A stretch of DNA of 40,769 nt from Acidimicrobiaceae bacterium. GTDB lineage: Bacteria > Actinomycetota > Acidimicrobiia > Acidimicrobiales > RAAP-2. Below are positions 20,922 through 29,196 of the stretch, piece after piece (the first letter of the stretch is position 1; the number at the start of each line of letters is the position of its first letter). Where the stretch lies: contig DAHVAJ010000039.1 of the NCBI GenBank assembly GCA_027314705.1, positions 1-40,769 of the forward strand. Reading direction: 5' to 3'. The position numbers and the translations under genes are program-made. Under the pieces are notes generated by a model. It did no database searches and had not been told where the DNA came from. It was given only the letters and a program-made list of their open reading frames with translations.

Positions 20922-22199
20922 TCAGGCCGGAGGCACCACCCCGTACTCGGCCTTCCACCACCGGGCCGTGGCCCGGGCCTGCGGGTCGCTCCGGAGCGAG
21001 GCGTCCTGTCCGAGGGTGTCCGGTGACGGTCCGATGGTCGCGGCGATGGGCCGGAGCTGGTCGAGGTCGAAGCCGTAGACGTGCGCCGCGGTGAGCCCGA
21101 GGAGGTCGGCCGTGTCGTCCACCGGGATCGCGCCGAAGTCCGACCGCAGCCGCTCGTGGGTGTGGGGCCACGTCCCCTCCGGGTGGGGGTAGTCGGTCCC
21201 CCACATCACCACGTCGGTGCCGATGACGTACCGGCGGCGGAGCTCCTCTTTGGACATGGTCGAGGCCCCGATGAAGAGGTTGGTCCCGAAGTAGTCGGAG
21301 GGCAGCTTCGAGACCTTCCCCTGCAAGAGGGCGGCCATCTTCTTCGTGGTGTGGCCGCCCCCCATGTACTGGTCCCACTTCCACATGAGGTCCGGCGCCC
21401 AGTAGGCGGCGGCCTCGGTGACCACGAACTTGAGCCCCGGGTGGCGCTCGAAGGCCCCGCTGAACAGGAGGTGCCAGGCCGGCCGGGCCGCCCACCAGAC
21501 CACCTCGGCCAGGTAGATGCCGGTGTGGTCCCCGTACTCCTCCATCGGGGCCTCGCCCGAGTGGGTGTGGACCGGGAGGCCGGCGTCGGCGCAGGCCGCC
21601 CACACCGGGTCGTAGACGGCGTCGCCGTAGGGCGGGCGGCTCCGCCACATGGTCGGGATCATGATGCCGCGGAGGCCGGGCTGGGCCGCCACCCACTCGA
21701 TCTCCTCGACGGCCCGGGGGACGTCGTGGGTGATGGGGACGAGGGCGATCCCGCCCCGCCGGTGGGGCGTGTGGGAGCACAGCTCGGCCAGGAAGCGGTT
21801 GTGGGCCCGGGCCCCGGCGAAGGCCAGCTCGGGATCGTCGATGGCGCCGGCGAAGAGCCCGGCCCCGAAGGGCGGTGAGGCCACACCCGTGACCGCATCG
21901 GCGTCGGCGAAGAGCACGTCGGCGGCGACGCCGTCGGCGTCGAGCTCCTTGTTCCGCACGACCGGGTCGTAGGCGCCCTTCAGCCCCTCTTCGTTGTCCG
22001 TCTCCCACCCCATGATGTAGTCGTAGTTGAACTTGAGCGACTCCTCGCGGTGGGCCATCCGCTCGGCCAGGTACTCCTCGAAGGCCGGGTGGTGACGGGC
22101 CTCCAGGAAGGGGCGGTAGTCCTCGCAGGCCAGCCCGGCATGGCCGTCGGCCGAGATGACGATGTAGCGGTCCGAACCGCGTTCGGGCACGTCGCTCAT
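20922..22199 (-). CDS. Amidohydrolase-2 family metal-dependent hydrolase or decarboxylase (paralogue)
   Basis: 425 residues. The ATG at 22199 overlaps the TGA of the acetoacetate-decarboxylase-like gene (ATGA). Motifs are VISADGHAGLACEDYRPF, VHTHSGEAP, VVTEAAAYWAPD and MWGTDYPHPEG, placing the metal and catalytic residues as in its convergent paralogue. It also holds a stretch DVLFADADAVTG and ITHDVPRAVEEIEW. Being translationally coupled to a decarboxylase-fold protein and lying near MaoC and monooxygenase genes, it probably belongs to a degradation pathway. The reaction (C-C hydrolysis, decarboxylation or lactone hydrolysis) is unknown. Confidence 0.88.
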   Translation of the reverse strand: MSDVPERGSDRYIVISADGHAGLACEDYRPFLEARHHPAFEEYLAERMAHREESLKFNYDYIMGWETDNEEGLKGAYDPVVRNKELDADGVAADVLFADADAVTGVASPPFGAGLFAGAIDDPELAFAGARAHNRFLAELCSHTPHRRGGIALVPITHDVPRAVEEIEWVAAQPGLRGIMIPTMWRSRPPYGDAVYDPVWAACADAGLPVHTHSGEAPMEEYGDHTGIYLAEVVWWAARPAWHLLFSGAFERHPGLKFVVTEAAAYWAPDLMWKWDQYMGGGHTTKKMAALLQGKVSKLPSDYFGTNLFIGASTMSKEELRRRYVIGTDVVMWGTDYPHPEGTWPHTHERLRSDFGAIPVDDTADLLGLTAAHVYGFDLDQLRPIAATIGPSPDTLGQDASLRSDPQARATARWWKAEYGVVPPA

Positions 22200-22975
22200 C
22201 GCCCCGCCCCCAGCACGCTCAGGTCGTCGTAGCGCTGGTGCACGAAGGGCAGGAGCCACTCGGCGGGCACCCGCTCGGCGATCTCGCCCCGCTGCGACGA
22301 GGCGATCTCGGCGTACTCGAAGGAGCGCACGTTCCGCACCGGAAGGTCGGCGACGGGGTCGAGCGGGGCCTCGAGCAGCTTGCACTCCCCGATGACCGGG
22401 CGCACCAGCCTGGCCGTCTCGTGGCGGCGGCAGTACACGAGGGCCGGATCGCCCTCGAGGCCGTCGCCGGACGGGTCGGGCAGCAGTTTGAAGTAGAAGT
22501 CGAGCTTGTCGATCTCGTAGCCGGGCTGCTCGGCACCCAGGGTGCCGGTCACCTCGGCCACCGTCGAGCCCATCCGGGCGATGCGGGCGGTCAGACGGTC
22601 GCCGTCGAGGTCGAGGGCGACCTCGCCGATCTTCTTCGGCTCGCCGAAGGTCTCGCGCCCGCCCACCGTGGCCTGCTCGGTCGTCATGGGCATGAAGAGG
22701 GCGTACTCCCCCTCGGTGTCGCCGTGGCGGGCCCGGACCCCGAACCAGCCGGCGCCGAAGGAGGGCAGCCCGGTCCCCATGTCGACCACGGCGATGCGCA
22801 GCCGGGCGGTGGGCTCCGACGGCTCGAGCGGGCGGGGCAGGACGGCAGCCACGACCTCGGGATCGGTGTCGAAGACCACGGTCACGGCCTTCGACCAGAT
22901 GGTGGCCCGTGTGGCCTCGATCTCGTGGTTGGACCGCTGCTCCGGTCGGCGGGCGCCGTATCGGATCTCCCCCAT
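22196..22975 (-). CDS. Acetoacetate decarboxylase-family protein
   Basis: 259 residues from the ATG at 22975, which has GAAGGAGT eight bases upstream; frame upstream of it is not supported. The protein shows the ADC fold signatures DTDPEVVAAVLPRPLEPSEP near the N-terminus and GRETFGEPKKIGEV, where the Lys-Lys pair corresponds to the Schiff-base lysine and its neighbour in acetoacetate decarboxylase. The enzyme core is complete. ADC-like proteins outside solvent-producing clostridia often catalyse aldol, dehydration or decarboxylation steps through a Schiff base, so true acetoacetate decarboxylase activity should not be assumed. It is coupled to the amidohydrolase downstream. Confidence 0.85.
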   Translation of the reverse strand: MGEIRYGARRPEQRSNHEIEATRATIWSKAVTVVFDTDPEVVAAVLPRPLEPSEPTARLRIAVVDMGTGLPSFGAGWFGVRARHGDTEGEYALFMPMTTEQATVGGRETFGEPKKIGEVALDLDGDRLTARIARMGSTVAEVTGTLGAEQPGYEIDKLDFYFKLLPDPSGDGLEGDPALVYCRRHETARLVRPVIGECKLLEAPLDPVADLPVRNVRSFEYAEIASSQRGEIAERVPAEWLLPFVHQRYDDLSVLGAGR

Positions 22976-23104
22976 GGTCACTCCTTCCCCCGACGAGCTC
23001 CCCGAGCCGTCCCCGTCAGTCTGGCACGCCCGCGTCGACCACGCCGGGAGCACGCCGCCGCCGGCCGGTCCCCGGCCGTCCCGTGCCCGCGGCCACCGAC
23101 CGTC

Positions 23105-23548
23105 TCATGCACGGGTCCCGCGCCGCGCCAGGACGAGGGTGGCGGTGCCGGTCACGTGGTCGCCGAGATCGCCGACCGCCCGGAAGGACACGTCGACCAC
23201 CAGCTCCTCGCCCTCCTCCCGGAGACCGGCCACCTCGCCCGTGTAGACGAGGGTGTGTCCGGGGTGCACCGGCACCCCGAGGCGGATGGCCAGCCGGGTG
23301 AGGCGACCGTCGGGCCCGGCCCAGTCGGTGAGGAACCGGCTGCAGTAGCCGGTGTCGGAGAGGATGTTCATGAAGATGTCCGGTGCCCCCTGCTGCTGGG
23401 CGAAGTCGCGGTCGTGGTGGACGGGCATGAAGTCCCGGGTGGCCAGGGCCCCGGCCACGATGACCGTGGCCGTCACGTCGATGCGGAGCTCGGGGAGGGG
23501 GTCGCCGACCCGGATCGCGTCCACGTCCGGCCGGGCGTCCGTGCTCAC
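23105..23548 (-). CDS. MaoC-like hydratase subunit (catalytic-type)
   Basis: 147 residues from a GTG at 23548 that overlaps the stop of the next gene upstream (GTGA). The hydratase-2 motif is RDFMPVHHDRDFA with Asp39 and His44 as the likely catalytic pair, followed by DIFMNILSDTGYCSRFLTDW. This is a single hot-dog domain. Paired with the following entry, it resembles the two-gene MaoC enoyl-CoA hydratases of actinobacteria (for example ChsH1/ChsH2 of cholesterol side-chain degradation), in which one subunit carries the catalytic residues. It probably hydrates an enoyl-CoA; the substrate is unknown. Confidence 0.87.
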   Translation of the reverse strand: MSTDARPDVDAIRVGDPLPELRIDVTATVIVAGALATRDFMPVHHDRDFAQQQGAPDIFMNILSDTGYCSRFLTDWAGPDGRLTRLAIRLGVPVHPGHTLVYTGEVAGLREEGEELVVDVSFRAVGDLGDHVTGTATLVLARRGTRA

Positions 23549-24120
23549 GCCGGGGCCCCGGCCGCCGGCCGGGCGGCGGCGCGGCCGGGATCGAACTTGA
23601 GGATGCGGAACGTCTGGCGCCCGACGACCTCGCCGGCGCCGTCGGTGTAGGTGGTCACCCAGGTCACGAACCTGCCGGGACCGAGCCGGGTCAGTTTCTC
23701 CTCGGAGATGGCGGAGAAGACCGTCTCCGTCGAGACCGTGTCCCCCGGGCGGAGGTACCGGACGATCTCGAACTCCGAGTCGGTGGCCAGCGTGGCCACG
23801 TAGCCGGCCCGGTCGAGCACGCCGAGCGGACCGTCCCCTGCGGTGGGCACCGGGGAGCCGCCCCGCTCGCGGATGCCGGTGATGATCGGGGTCGGCATGG
23901 TCCAGGTCTGGAGCATGAGCGGGGGCGCCACGATGCCCCCGAACCGGGACGCCGCCGCGGCCCGCTCGTCGACGTAGACGGGGTTGGCGTCCTCGAAGGC
24001 CGCCGCCCAGTGGCGGATCATCGGCAGGTTCACCGGGTCGGGCCCCGTCGAGGGGCCGGGTGCGCCGACCGGCCGGCCGATCAGGGCGGCGAGCTCGTCG
24101 TCGAGCGTCTGGTCGTCCAT
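23545..24120 (-). CDS. FAS1-like dehydratase / MaoC N-terminal-type subunit
   Basis: 191 residues from an ATG at 24120 with GGGGGG three bases upstream. It contains AFEDANPVYVDERAAAASRF and GGIVAPPLMLQTWTMP, typical of the MaoC_dehydrat_N family. The position of the catalytic His is taken by Tyr-Val-Asp, so this is expected to be the non-catalytic, substrate-binding partner of the adjacent MaoC protein. The C-terminal FRILKFDPGR is typical for the family. Translation of the two is coupled through GTGA. Confidence 0.87.
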   Translation of the reverse strand: MDDQTLDDELAALIGRPVGAPGPSTGPDPVNLPMIRHWAAAFEDANPVYVDERAAAASRFGGIVAPPLMLQTWTMPTPIITGIRERGGSPVPTAGDGPLGVLDRAGYVATLATDSEFEIVRYLRPGDTVSTETVFSAISEEKLTRLGPGRFVTWVTTYTDGAGEVVGRQTFRILKFDPGRAAARPAAGAPA

Positions 24121-24215
24121 CGTCCCCCCCTCGTGCCGGGCGCCGGTCCCGGGGCCCCTGTCGGTCGGCCGCTGCGGTCGCCGGACGCTTGCACACGCCG
24201 CCGGCGGGTGTCCAC

Positions 24216-25070
24216 TCAGCCGGTGGGCAGCTCGGCGGCCAGGCTCCGGTAGGCGTCCAGGGGGAACGTCTCCAACGGGTGGACGACCTGGAGGCAGACG
24301 TGGTCGGCGCCGGCGTCGAGGTGCTGGCGGACCCGCTCGGCCACCCGGGCCGGGCTCCCCCACGGCACCACCGCGTCGACCAGCCGGTCGCTGCCGCCGC
24401 CGGCCACGTCGTCGTCCGAGAAGCCCAGCCGGCGGAGGTTGTCGGCGTAGTTGGGCAGGCCCAGGTAGCCGGTGGTGAAGCCGCGGGCCCGCGCCCGCGC
24501 CGTCGCCGGGTCCGTCTCCAGCACCACGGTCACCTCGGGGGCGAGCAGCGCATCCGGGCCGAGGACGTCCCGGGCCAGGGCGGTGTGCTCGACCGGCACG
24601 AAGTAGGGGTGGGCGCCGAGGGACCGGGCGGCGGCCAGTTCGAGCATCTTCGGGCCGAGCGCGGCCAGCACCCGCCGGTCCGGACCGACCGTCGGGGCCA
24701 GGGCGTCCACCGCGTCGAGGTAGGCCGCCATCGTCGAGTACGGACGCCGGTACCCCTCGACCACCGGCCCGTGGCTGGCGCCCAGGCCGAGCAGGTACCG
24801 CCCCCCGTGACGGGCGTCGAGGTCGAGCACGGCCGGCACCAGCTCCTCGGCCGGCGTGAGCCAGATGTTGGTGATCCCGCTCGCCACCACCGTCCGGCCG
24901 GTCGCCGACAGCAGGCGCTCGAAGCGTGGGGCCAGGCCGGGCCGGAAGCCCCCGCTCGACCAGAGGGTCCCGTAGCCGAGGCGCTCGAGCTCGGCGGGGA
25001 CGTCGACGTCGGCCCCGGACGCCACCTCCCAGGCTCCGCTCCACCACACCCCCACCCGTCCGAGCTCCAT
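24216..25070 (-). CDS. LLM-class (F420-dependent type) oxidoreductase
   Basis: 284 residues from the ATG at 25070; a TACCGT box exactly six bases upstream supports it over an in-frame start seven codons earlier. The bacterial luciferase-like TIM barrel is recognisable from RVGVWWSGAWE, LERLGYGTLWSSGGF, GRTVVASGITNIW, GRYLLGLGASHG and HVCLQVVHP. Proteins of this type in actinobacteria mostly use reduced F420 rather than FMN, to oxidise alcohols or reduce enoyl or keto groups. Which is used here is inferred from family and lineage only. It stands alone between the MaoC pair and the monooxygenase. Confidence 0.88.
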   Translation of the reverse strand: MELGRVGVWWSGAWEVASGADVDVPAELERLGYGTLWSSGGFRPGLAPRFERLLSATGRTVVASGITNIWLTPAEELVPAVLDLDARHGGRYLLGLGASHGPVVEGYRRPYSTMAAYLDAVDALAPTVGPDRRVLAALGPKMLELAAARSLGAHPYFVPVEHTALARDVLGPDALLAPEVTVVLETDPATARARARGFTTGYLGLPNYADNLRRLGFSDDDVAGGGSDRLVDAVVPWGSPARVAERVRQHLDAGADHVCLQVVHPLETFPLDAYRSLAAELPTG

Positions 25071-25076
25071 GCGGCC

Positions 25077-25082
25077 ACGGTA
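25077..25082 (-). promoter_or_regulatory. Putative -10 box (TACCGT) of a leaderless promoter for the LLM oxidoreductase
   Basis: TACCGT on the minus strand, six bases, then the ATG at 25070. It lies in the 90-base gap after the monooxygenase gene. Confidence 0.58.
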
Positions 25083-25160
25083 TCCGGGCACGGGGCCGGC
25101 CGCCGGTGGGCGCTCCGGGTCCGGCCCTGCCGTCGGGCGAGCACGTCCCGGCCGGCGGCC

Positions 25161-27014
25161 TCAGGTGGGGGCCGCAGCCGGCACGTGGAACTCCAGGCCC
25201 CCGAAGGTGCCCGACGAGCGCCATCGGTCGAGGTAGGCGAAGTAGGCGGGCGGGCCCTCCGGGTAGCGGGCCCCGTTCAGGCGCTCGCGCCGGCCCACGG
25301 GCCCGCCCTCGTTGTTGTAGTAACCCGGCGTGCACTCCGGGTCGCCGAAGATGAGGGAGTCGGCCGCCGTCTCGAGGAGGGCGACCCAGGCCCGCTCGGC
25401 CTCCGCTTCCACCTCGACCACCTCGGCCCCCCGGTCGAGCGCGTGGGAGAGGACCGCCGCGATGGTGGTGGCCGCCTCGGTGAGGTTGTGGGTGATGTTG
25501 GAGATGAGGTTGGCGCCCTGGCTCGGGCCCACCACGAAGAGGTTGGGGAAGCCCCGGACGTGCATGCCGTGCAGGCTGTGCATGCCGCCGGCCCACCGCT
25601 GCGACAGGGTGACCCCGTCCCGGCCGACGGTCTCGTAGCCGCAGCGCCGGGCGTAGTCGGTGCCGACCTCGAAGCCCGAGGCGAACACCAGGCAGTCGAG
25701 GTCGACGTGCCGGCCGGCGGCCACCACGCCGGTCCGGTCGATCCGCTCGACCCCCCGCCCGTCGGTGTCGACGAGGTGCACGTTCGGCCGGTTGAAGGTC
25801 TGGAGGTACTCGTCGTGGAAGCACGGCCGCTTGCAGAGTTGGCGGTACCAGGGCTTCAAGGCCGCGGCCGTGGCCGGGTCCTCCACCACGGCATCGACCC
25901 GGGCCCGGATCTCGTCCATCTTCTCGTCGTCGCACTCCTCGTAGGCCCGACGGAACTCCTCGGGCCCGAACTCCCCTCCGGACCGGCCGAGGTCGGCCAT
26001 GATCCGGTCGCGTATGCGCTTGGAGATGTCCGTCCAGCCGTCGTGGACGAGATCCTCCTCGGTGAGGCCCCCGGTCTGCAGGACGGCGAAGTTGGTCAGC
26101 CACTCCTGTTGCCAGCCGGGACGGAGACCGGCGAACCACTCCGGGTCGATCGGGTGGTTGTCGCGCACGTCGACCGAGGACGGCGTGCGCTGGAAGACGA
26201 ACAGCTCGGCGGCCGAGGCCCCGAGGTGGGGGATGCACTGCACGGCGGTCGCGCCGGTGCCGATGATCCCGACCCGTTGGTCGGCCAGCCCGGTCATCGC
26301 CGCACCCGACGGGTCGCCCCCGGTGGTGGCGTAGTCCCAGCGGCTGGTGTGGAAGGCGTGGCCGCCGAAGGTCTCGAGGCCGGGGATGCCGGGCAGCTTG
26401 GGGCGGTGGAGCGGGCCGGTGCCCATGGTCACGAAGCGGGCCCGCAACTCGTCGCCGCGATCGGTGCGGACGATCCAGCGGGCCGCGCCCTCGTCCCAGT
26501 CGAGGGCGGTGACCTGGGTCGAGAGCAGCGCCCGCCGGTAGAGGCCGAAGGCGGTGGCGATCCGCCGGGCGTGGTCGAGGATCTCGGGGGCGAAGGTGTA
26601 CTTCATGGTGGGCATGTGGCCCGTCTCCTCGAGGAGCGGGAGGTAGACCATGGCCGCGGTGTCGCACATGGCCCCGGGGTAGCGGTTCCAGTACCAGGCC
26701 CCCCCGACGTCGCCGCCGCCCTCGAGGAGCCAGACGTCGTCGATGCCGGCCTGGGCCAGGCGGGCCCCGGTCACGAGGCCGGAGAAGCCGCCGCCCACCA
26801 CGGCCACCGTCACCTCCCGGCGGACCGGTGGCCGCTCGACCCGCGGCGTGTAGGGGTCCTCCAGCAGGTGGGCGAACCGGCCGGTGGGCTCGACGTACTG
26901 CTCGTTCCCGTCGGGCCGGAGGCGCTTGTCCCGCTCGGTCCGGTACCGCGCCCGCAGGGCGGCCCGGTCGGCCTCCCCCGCCGGTGGTGCCCCCGGTGCC
27001 CGGTCCGTGCCCAT
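25161..27014 (-). CDS. Baeyer-Villiger-type flavin monooxygenase
   Basis: 617 residues from the ATG at 27014; a longer open frame upstream runs antisense-like through the exporter gene. The first Rossmann motif is VVGGGFSG at 72-79. The type I BVMO fingerprint F-x-G-x3-H-x3-W-D is exact at 216-227 (FGGHAFHTSRWD). The second Rossmann motif is GIIGTGATAVQ, and ATG-like LVFASGFEVGT is near the C-terminus. GGAWYWNRYPGAMCDT matches steroid and cyclic-ketone monooxygenases. It inserts O from O2 next to a ketone using NADPH and FAD. The N-terminal extension of about 65 residues is usual for this subtype. It is the strongest functional clue to a ketone-degrading pathway in this block. Confidence 0.93.
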   Translation of the reverse strand: MGTDRAPGAPPAGEADRAALRARYRTERDKRLRPDGNEQYVEPTGRFAHLLEDPYTPRVERPPVRREVTVAVVGGGFSGLVTGARLAQAGIDDVWLLEGGGDVGGAWYWNRYPGAMCDTAAMVYLPLLEETGHMPTMKYTFAPEILDHARRIATAFGLYRRALLSTQVTALDWDEGAARWIVRTDRGDELRARFVTMGTGPLHRPKLPGIPGLETFGGHAFHTSRWDYATTGGDPSGAAMTGLADQRVGIIGTGATAVQCIPHLGASAAELFVFQRTPSSVDVRDNHPIDPEWFAGLRPGWQQEWLTNFAVLQTGGLTEEDLVHDGWTDISKRIRDRIMADLGRSGGEFGPEEFRRAYEECDDEKMDEIRARVDAVVEDPATAAALKPWYRQLCKRPCFHDEYLQTFNRPNVHLVDTDGRGVERIDRTGVVAAGRHVDLDCLVFASGFEVGTDYARRCGYETVGRDGVTLSQRWAGGMHSLHGMHVRGFPNLFVVGPSQGANLISNITHNLTEAATTIAAVLSHALDRGAEVVEVEAEAERAWVALLETAADSLIFGDPECTPGYYNNEGGPVGRRERLNGARYPEGPPAYFAYLDRWRSSGTFGGLEFHVPAAAPT

Positions 27015-27115
27015 CGGTCCATCATGGTCCCCCGGCCGCCGTCCCGGCACGCCGGCGTCGTCGGGTCGGGACCGGCCCCGGGTGGGGGTCGGCGGCGGGC
27101 GGTCCGCGCCGTCGC

Positions 27116-28561
27116 TCAGGGACGCTCCGGCGCCGGTGGCGTGCGCACGAAGGCCAGGGCCAGCACGAAGCCGAGCAAGGCCCCGAAGGCGCCGACCCGG
27201 AACGCCGCCTGGGTCCCGGCCACCTGGGCCAGCACGGCCGAGGGGCGGGCCGCGCCGGCCAGGGTGTCTCGGGCCACGGTGGCCGCCACCGTCACCAGGA
27301 CGGCCAGGCCGAGCGACCCGCCGATCTGCTGGCTGGTGTTGAGCAGCGCCGAGGCCAGCCCGGTGCGCCGGGGGGGCACGCCGGCCACGGCGTTGAGGGT
27401 CAGGGGCACGAAGGAGAGGCCCATGCCCAGTCCGACCACGACCAGTGGGCCGAGGATGTCCGGGTAGGCGGACGTCTGCGTGACGGTCGAGACCCACAGC
27501 AGGCCGGCGGCCACCAGCAACGGGCCGACGGTCAGGAACGGGCGCGTCCCGAACCGGTGCACCCGGCGGGAGACGATCAACCCGGTGGTGCCGATCACCG
27601 CGGGGATCGGCAGGTAGGCCACGCCGGCCACGACCGGGCTGTAGCCCAGGACGTTCTGGAGGAATTGGGTGAGGAAGTAGATGAGCGAGAGCATCGACGC
27701 CCCGAGGAGGAGCATCACCGCGTAGCCGGCCGACCGGCTGCGGTCGGCCAGGAAGGCCAGCGGCAACAGGGCGTAGGACCGCCGGGACTCGATGGCCACG
27801 AAGGCGGCCAGCAGCACTGCGCCCACGGCGAAGGCGGCCAGCGTGGTGGCATGGGTCCAGCCGGCCTCCGGGGCCCGCAGCAGGCCCTCCACCACGGCGG
27901 CGATGCCGAGGGAGCCGGTCACCGCCCCGGGCAGGTCGAGCCGGCCGCCCTGGCCGACCACCCGGGCCAGGACGAACGGTGCGGCCAGGGCGGCGGCCGC
28001 GCCGATCGGGACGTTCACGAAGAGGACCCAGCGCCACGAGGCCACGTCGACGAGGATGCCGCCGAGGACGAGGCCGAGCGCCCCGCCGGCCGCCGACATG
28101 CCGGCGTAGACGGCCATCGCCCGGTGACGCAGTGGACCCTCGGGGAAGGTGGCGGCGATGAGCGAGAGCGCGGCGGGCGAGGCGAGGGCGGCCCCCACGC
28201 CCTGGAGGGCCCGGGCCCCGACCAGCCAGGCCTGGGTGGTGGCCAGGCCGCCGAGCAGCGAGGCGGTGGTGAAGACGGCGATCCCGACCACGAACATCCG
28301 GCGTCGGCCGTAGAGGTCGCCCATGCGGCCGCCGAGGAGGAGCAGGCCCCCGAAGGCCAGCGCGTAGGCGTTGATGATCCAGGCCAGGTTGGTGGTGGTG
28401 AAGTGCAGCTCGCGTTGCATCGACGGGAGGGCGATGTTGACGATGGTGAGGTCGAGCAGCACCATCAGCTGGGCGGCGGCGATCACCACCAGGGCGAGGC
28501 GCGGGTAGCGGGTGCCGGCGACGGCGATCGGCTCGGTCGCCGGGGGACCGACGGCGGTCAT
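27116..28561 (-). CDS. MFS drug exporter, DHA2 (EmrB/QacA) family
   Basis: 481 residues, with the ATG at 28561 overlapping the methyltransferase stop (ATGA). About 14 membrane helices fit the DHA2 family. Motif D1 is seen in LDLTIVNIALPSMQREL, motif A in GGRMGDLYGRRRMF, and motif C-like GGALGLVLGGILVD. Proton-driven export of lipophilic or cationic compounds is expected. Its coupling to a MarR regulator and a methyltransferase points to inducible self-protection against a compound that may also be methylated. Confidence 0.92.
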   Translation of the reverse strand: MTAVGPPATEPIAVAGTRYPRLALVVIAAAQLMVLLDLTIVNIALPSMQRELHFTTTNLAWIINAYALAFGGLLLLGGRMGDLYGRRRMFVVGIAVFTTASLLGGLATTQAWLVGARALQGVGAALASPAALSLIAATFPEGPLRHRAMAVYAGMSAAGGALGLVLGGILVDVASWRWVLFVNVPIGAAAALAAPFVLARVVGQGGRLDLPGAVTGSLGIAAVVEGLLRAPEAGWTHATTLAAFAVGAVLLAAFVAIESRRSYALLPLAFLADRSRSAGYAVMLLLGASMLSLIYFLTQFLQNVLGYSPVVAGVAYLPIPAVIGTTGLIVSRRVHRFGTRPFLTVGPLLVAAGLLWVSTVTQTSAYPDILGPLVVVGLGMGLSFVPLTLNAVAGVPPRRTGLASALLNTSQQIGGSLGLAVLVTVAATVARDTLAGAARPSAVLAQVAGTQAAFRVGAFGALLGFVLALAFVRTPPAPERP

Positions 28562-29196
28562 GCCGGACGGACGGCCCACAGGTAGACGTCGCCCGCCGTC
28601 GAGCGCTCCGCCGTGTCGCCGTGCCCGGTGCGTCCCAGGCGGACGACGTCGAGGTCGGGGAAGGCGGCGCCCAGGAGCTCCTCGGTGTAGAGCCGCTCGG
28701 GGTCGGGTGGACCGCAGAGCCCCAGGGACTCGAGATGGTGCCCGACCAGGTAGAGATGCCCGCCCGGGGCCAGGGCGGTCGCAGCCGCGGCGAAGAGCCG
28801 GTCGCGTTGGGCCACGGGCAGGTGGATGTTGGCCACCACCACCAGGTCGTACCCACCCGCCTCGGGGGTGTACTCGAGGAGATCGGCCTGGACGGTGGTG
28901 AGCGTGGCCCCGGCCGCCGCGGCCCGGTCGCCGGCCTGGGCCAGGCCGACGGACGATCCGTCGACGCCGGTCACGTCCCAGCCGGCCGCGGCCAGCCACA
29001 CCGCGTTGCGGCCGGTGCCGCACCCGAGGTCGAGGGCCCGGCCCGCCGGGAGGGTGCCGGCCAGGGACACGAGGAGCGGATCGGGCTCGGTGGGCCATTC
29101 GGCGGCGGCGTAGCGCTCGTCCCACGTGAGCCCGGCGCCGTGTCCCCCGTGATGGTCGTGGCCCTCGTGGTGCAGCTCGGCGGCACGGTCGGTCAT
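28558..29196 (-). CDS. SAM-dependent methyltransferase with His-rich N-terminus
   Basis: 212 residues. The ATG at 29196 overlaps the MarR stop, and its TGA overlaps the exporter ATG. Six His fall within residues 9-19 (HHEGHDHHGGHG), followed by WDERYAAAEWP and the class I SAM site DLGCGTG at 56-62. Overall shape and the WDxRY start resemble TehB/thiol or chalcogen methyltransferases. The His cluster could bind a metal. Substrate unknown; a role in detoxifying a metalloid or xenobiotic is inference from the operon. Confidence 0.87.
   Translation of the reverse strand: MTDRAAELHHEGHDHHGGHGAGLTWDERYAAAEWPTEPDPLLVSLAGTLPAGRALDLGCGTGRNAVWLAAAGWDVTGVDGSSVGLAQAGDRAAAAGATLTTVQADLLEYTPEAGGYDLVVVANIHLPVAQRDRLFAAAATALAPGGHLYLVGHHLESLGLCGPPDPERLYTEELLGAAFPDLDVVRLGRTGHGDTAERSTAGDVYLWAVRPA

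Noticed and set aside
24060-27467. Plus-strand 3.4-kb open frame opposite the oxidoreductase and monooxygenase
   Set aside because: Low-complexity Val/Gly/His/Arg translation, antisense to genes with exact catalytic motifs.
27015-28856. Monooxygenase frame extending upstream through the exporter gene
   Set aside because: The extension is an Arg/Pro-rich shadow of the DHA2 exporter; the monooxygenase begins at 27014.
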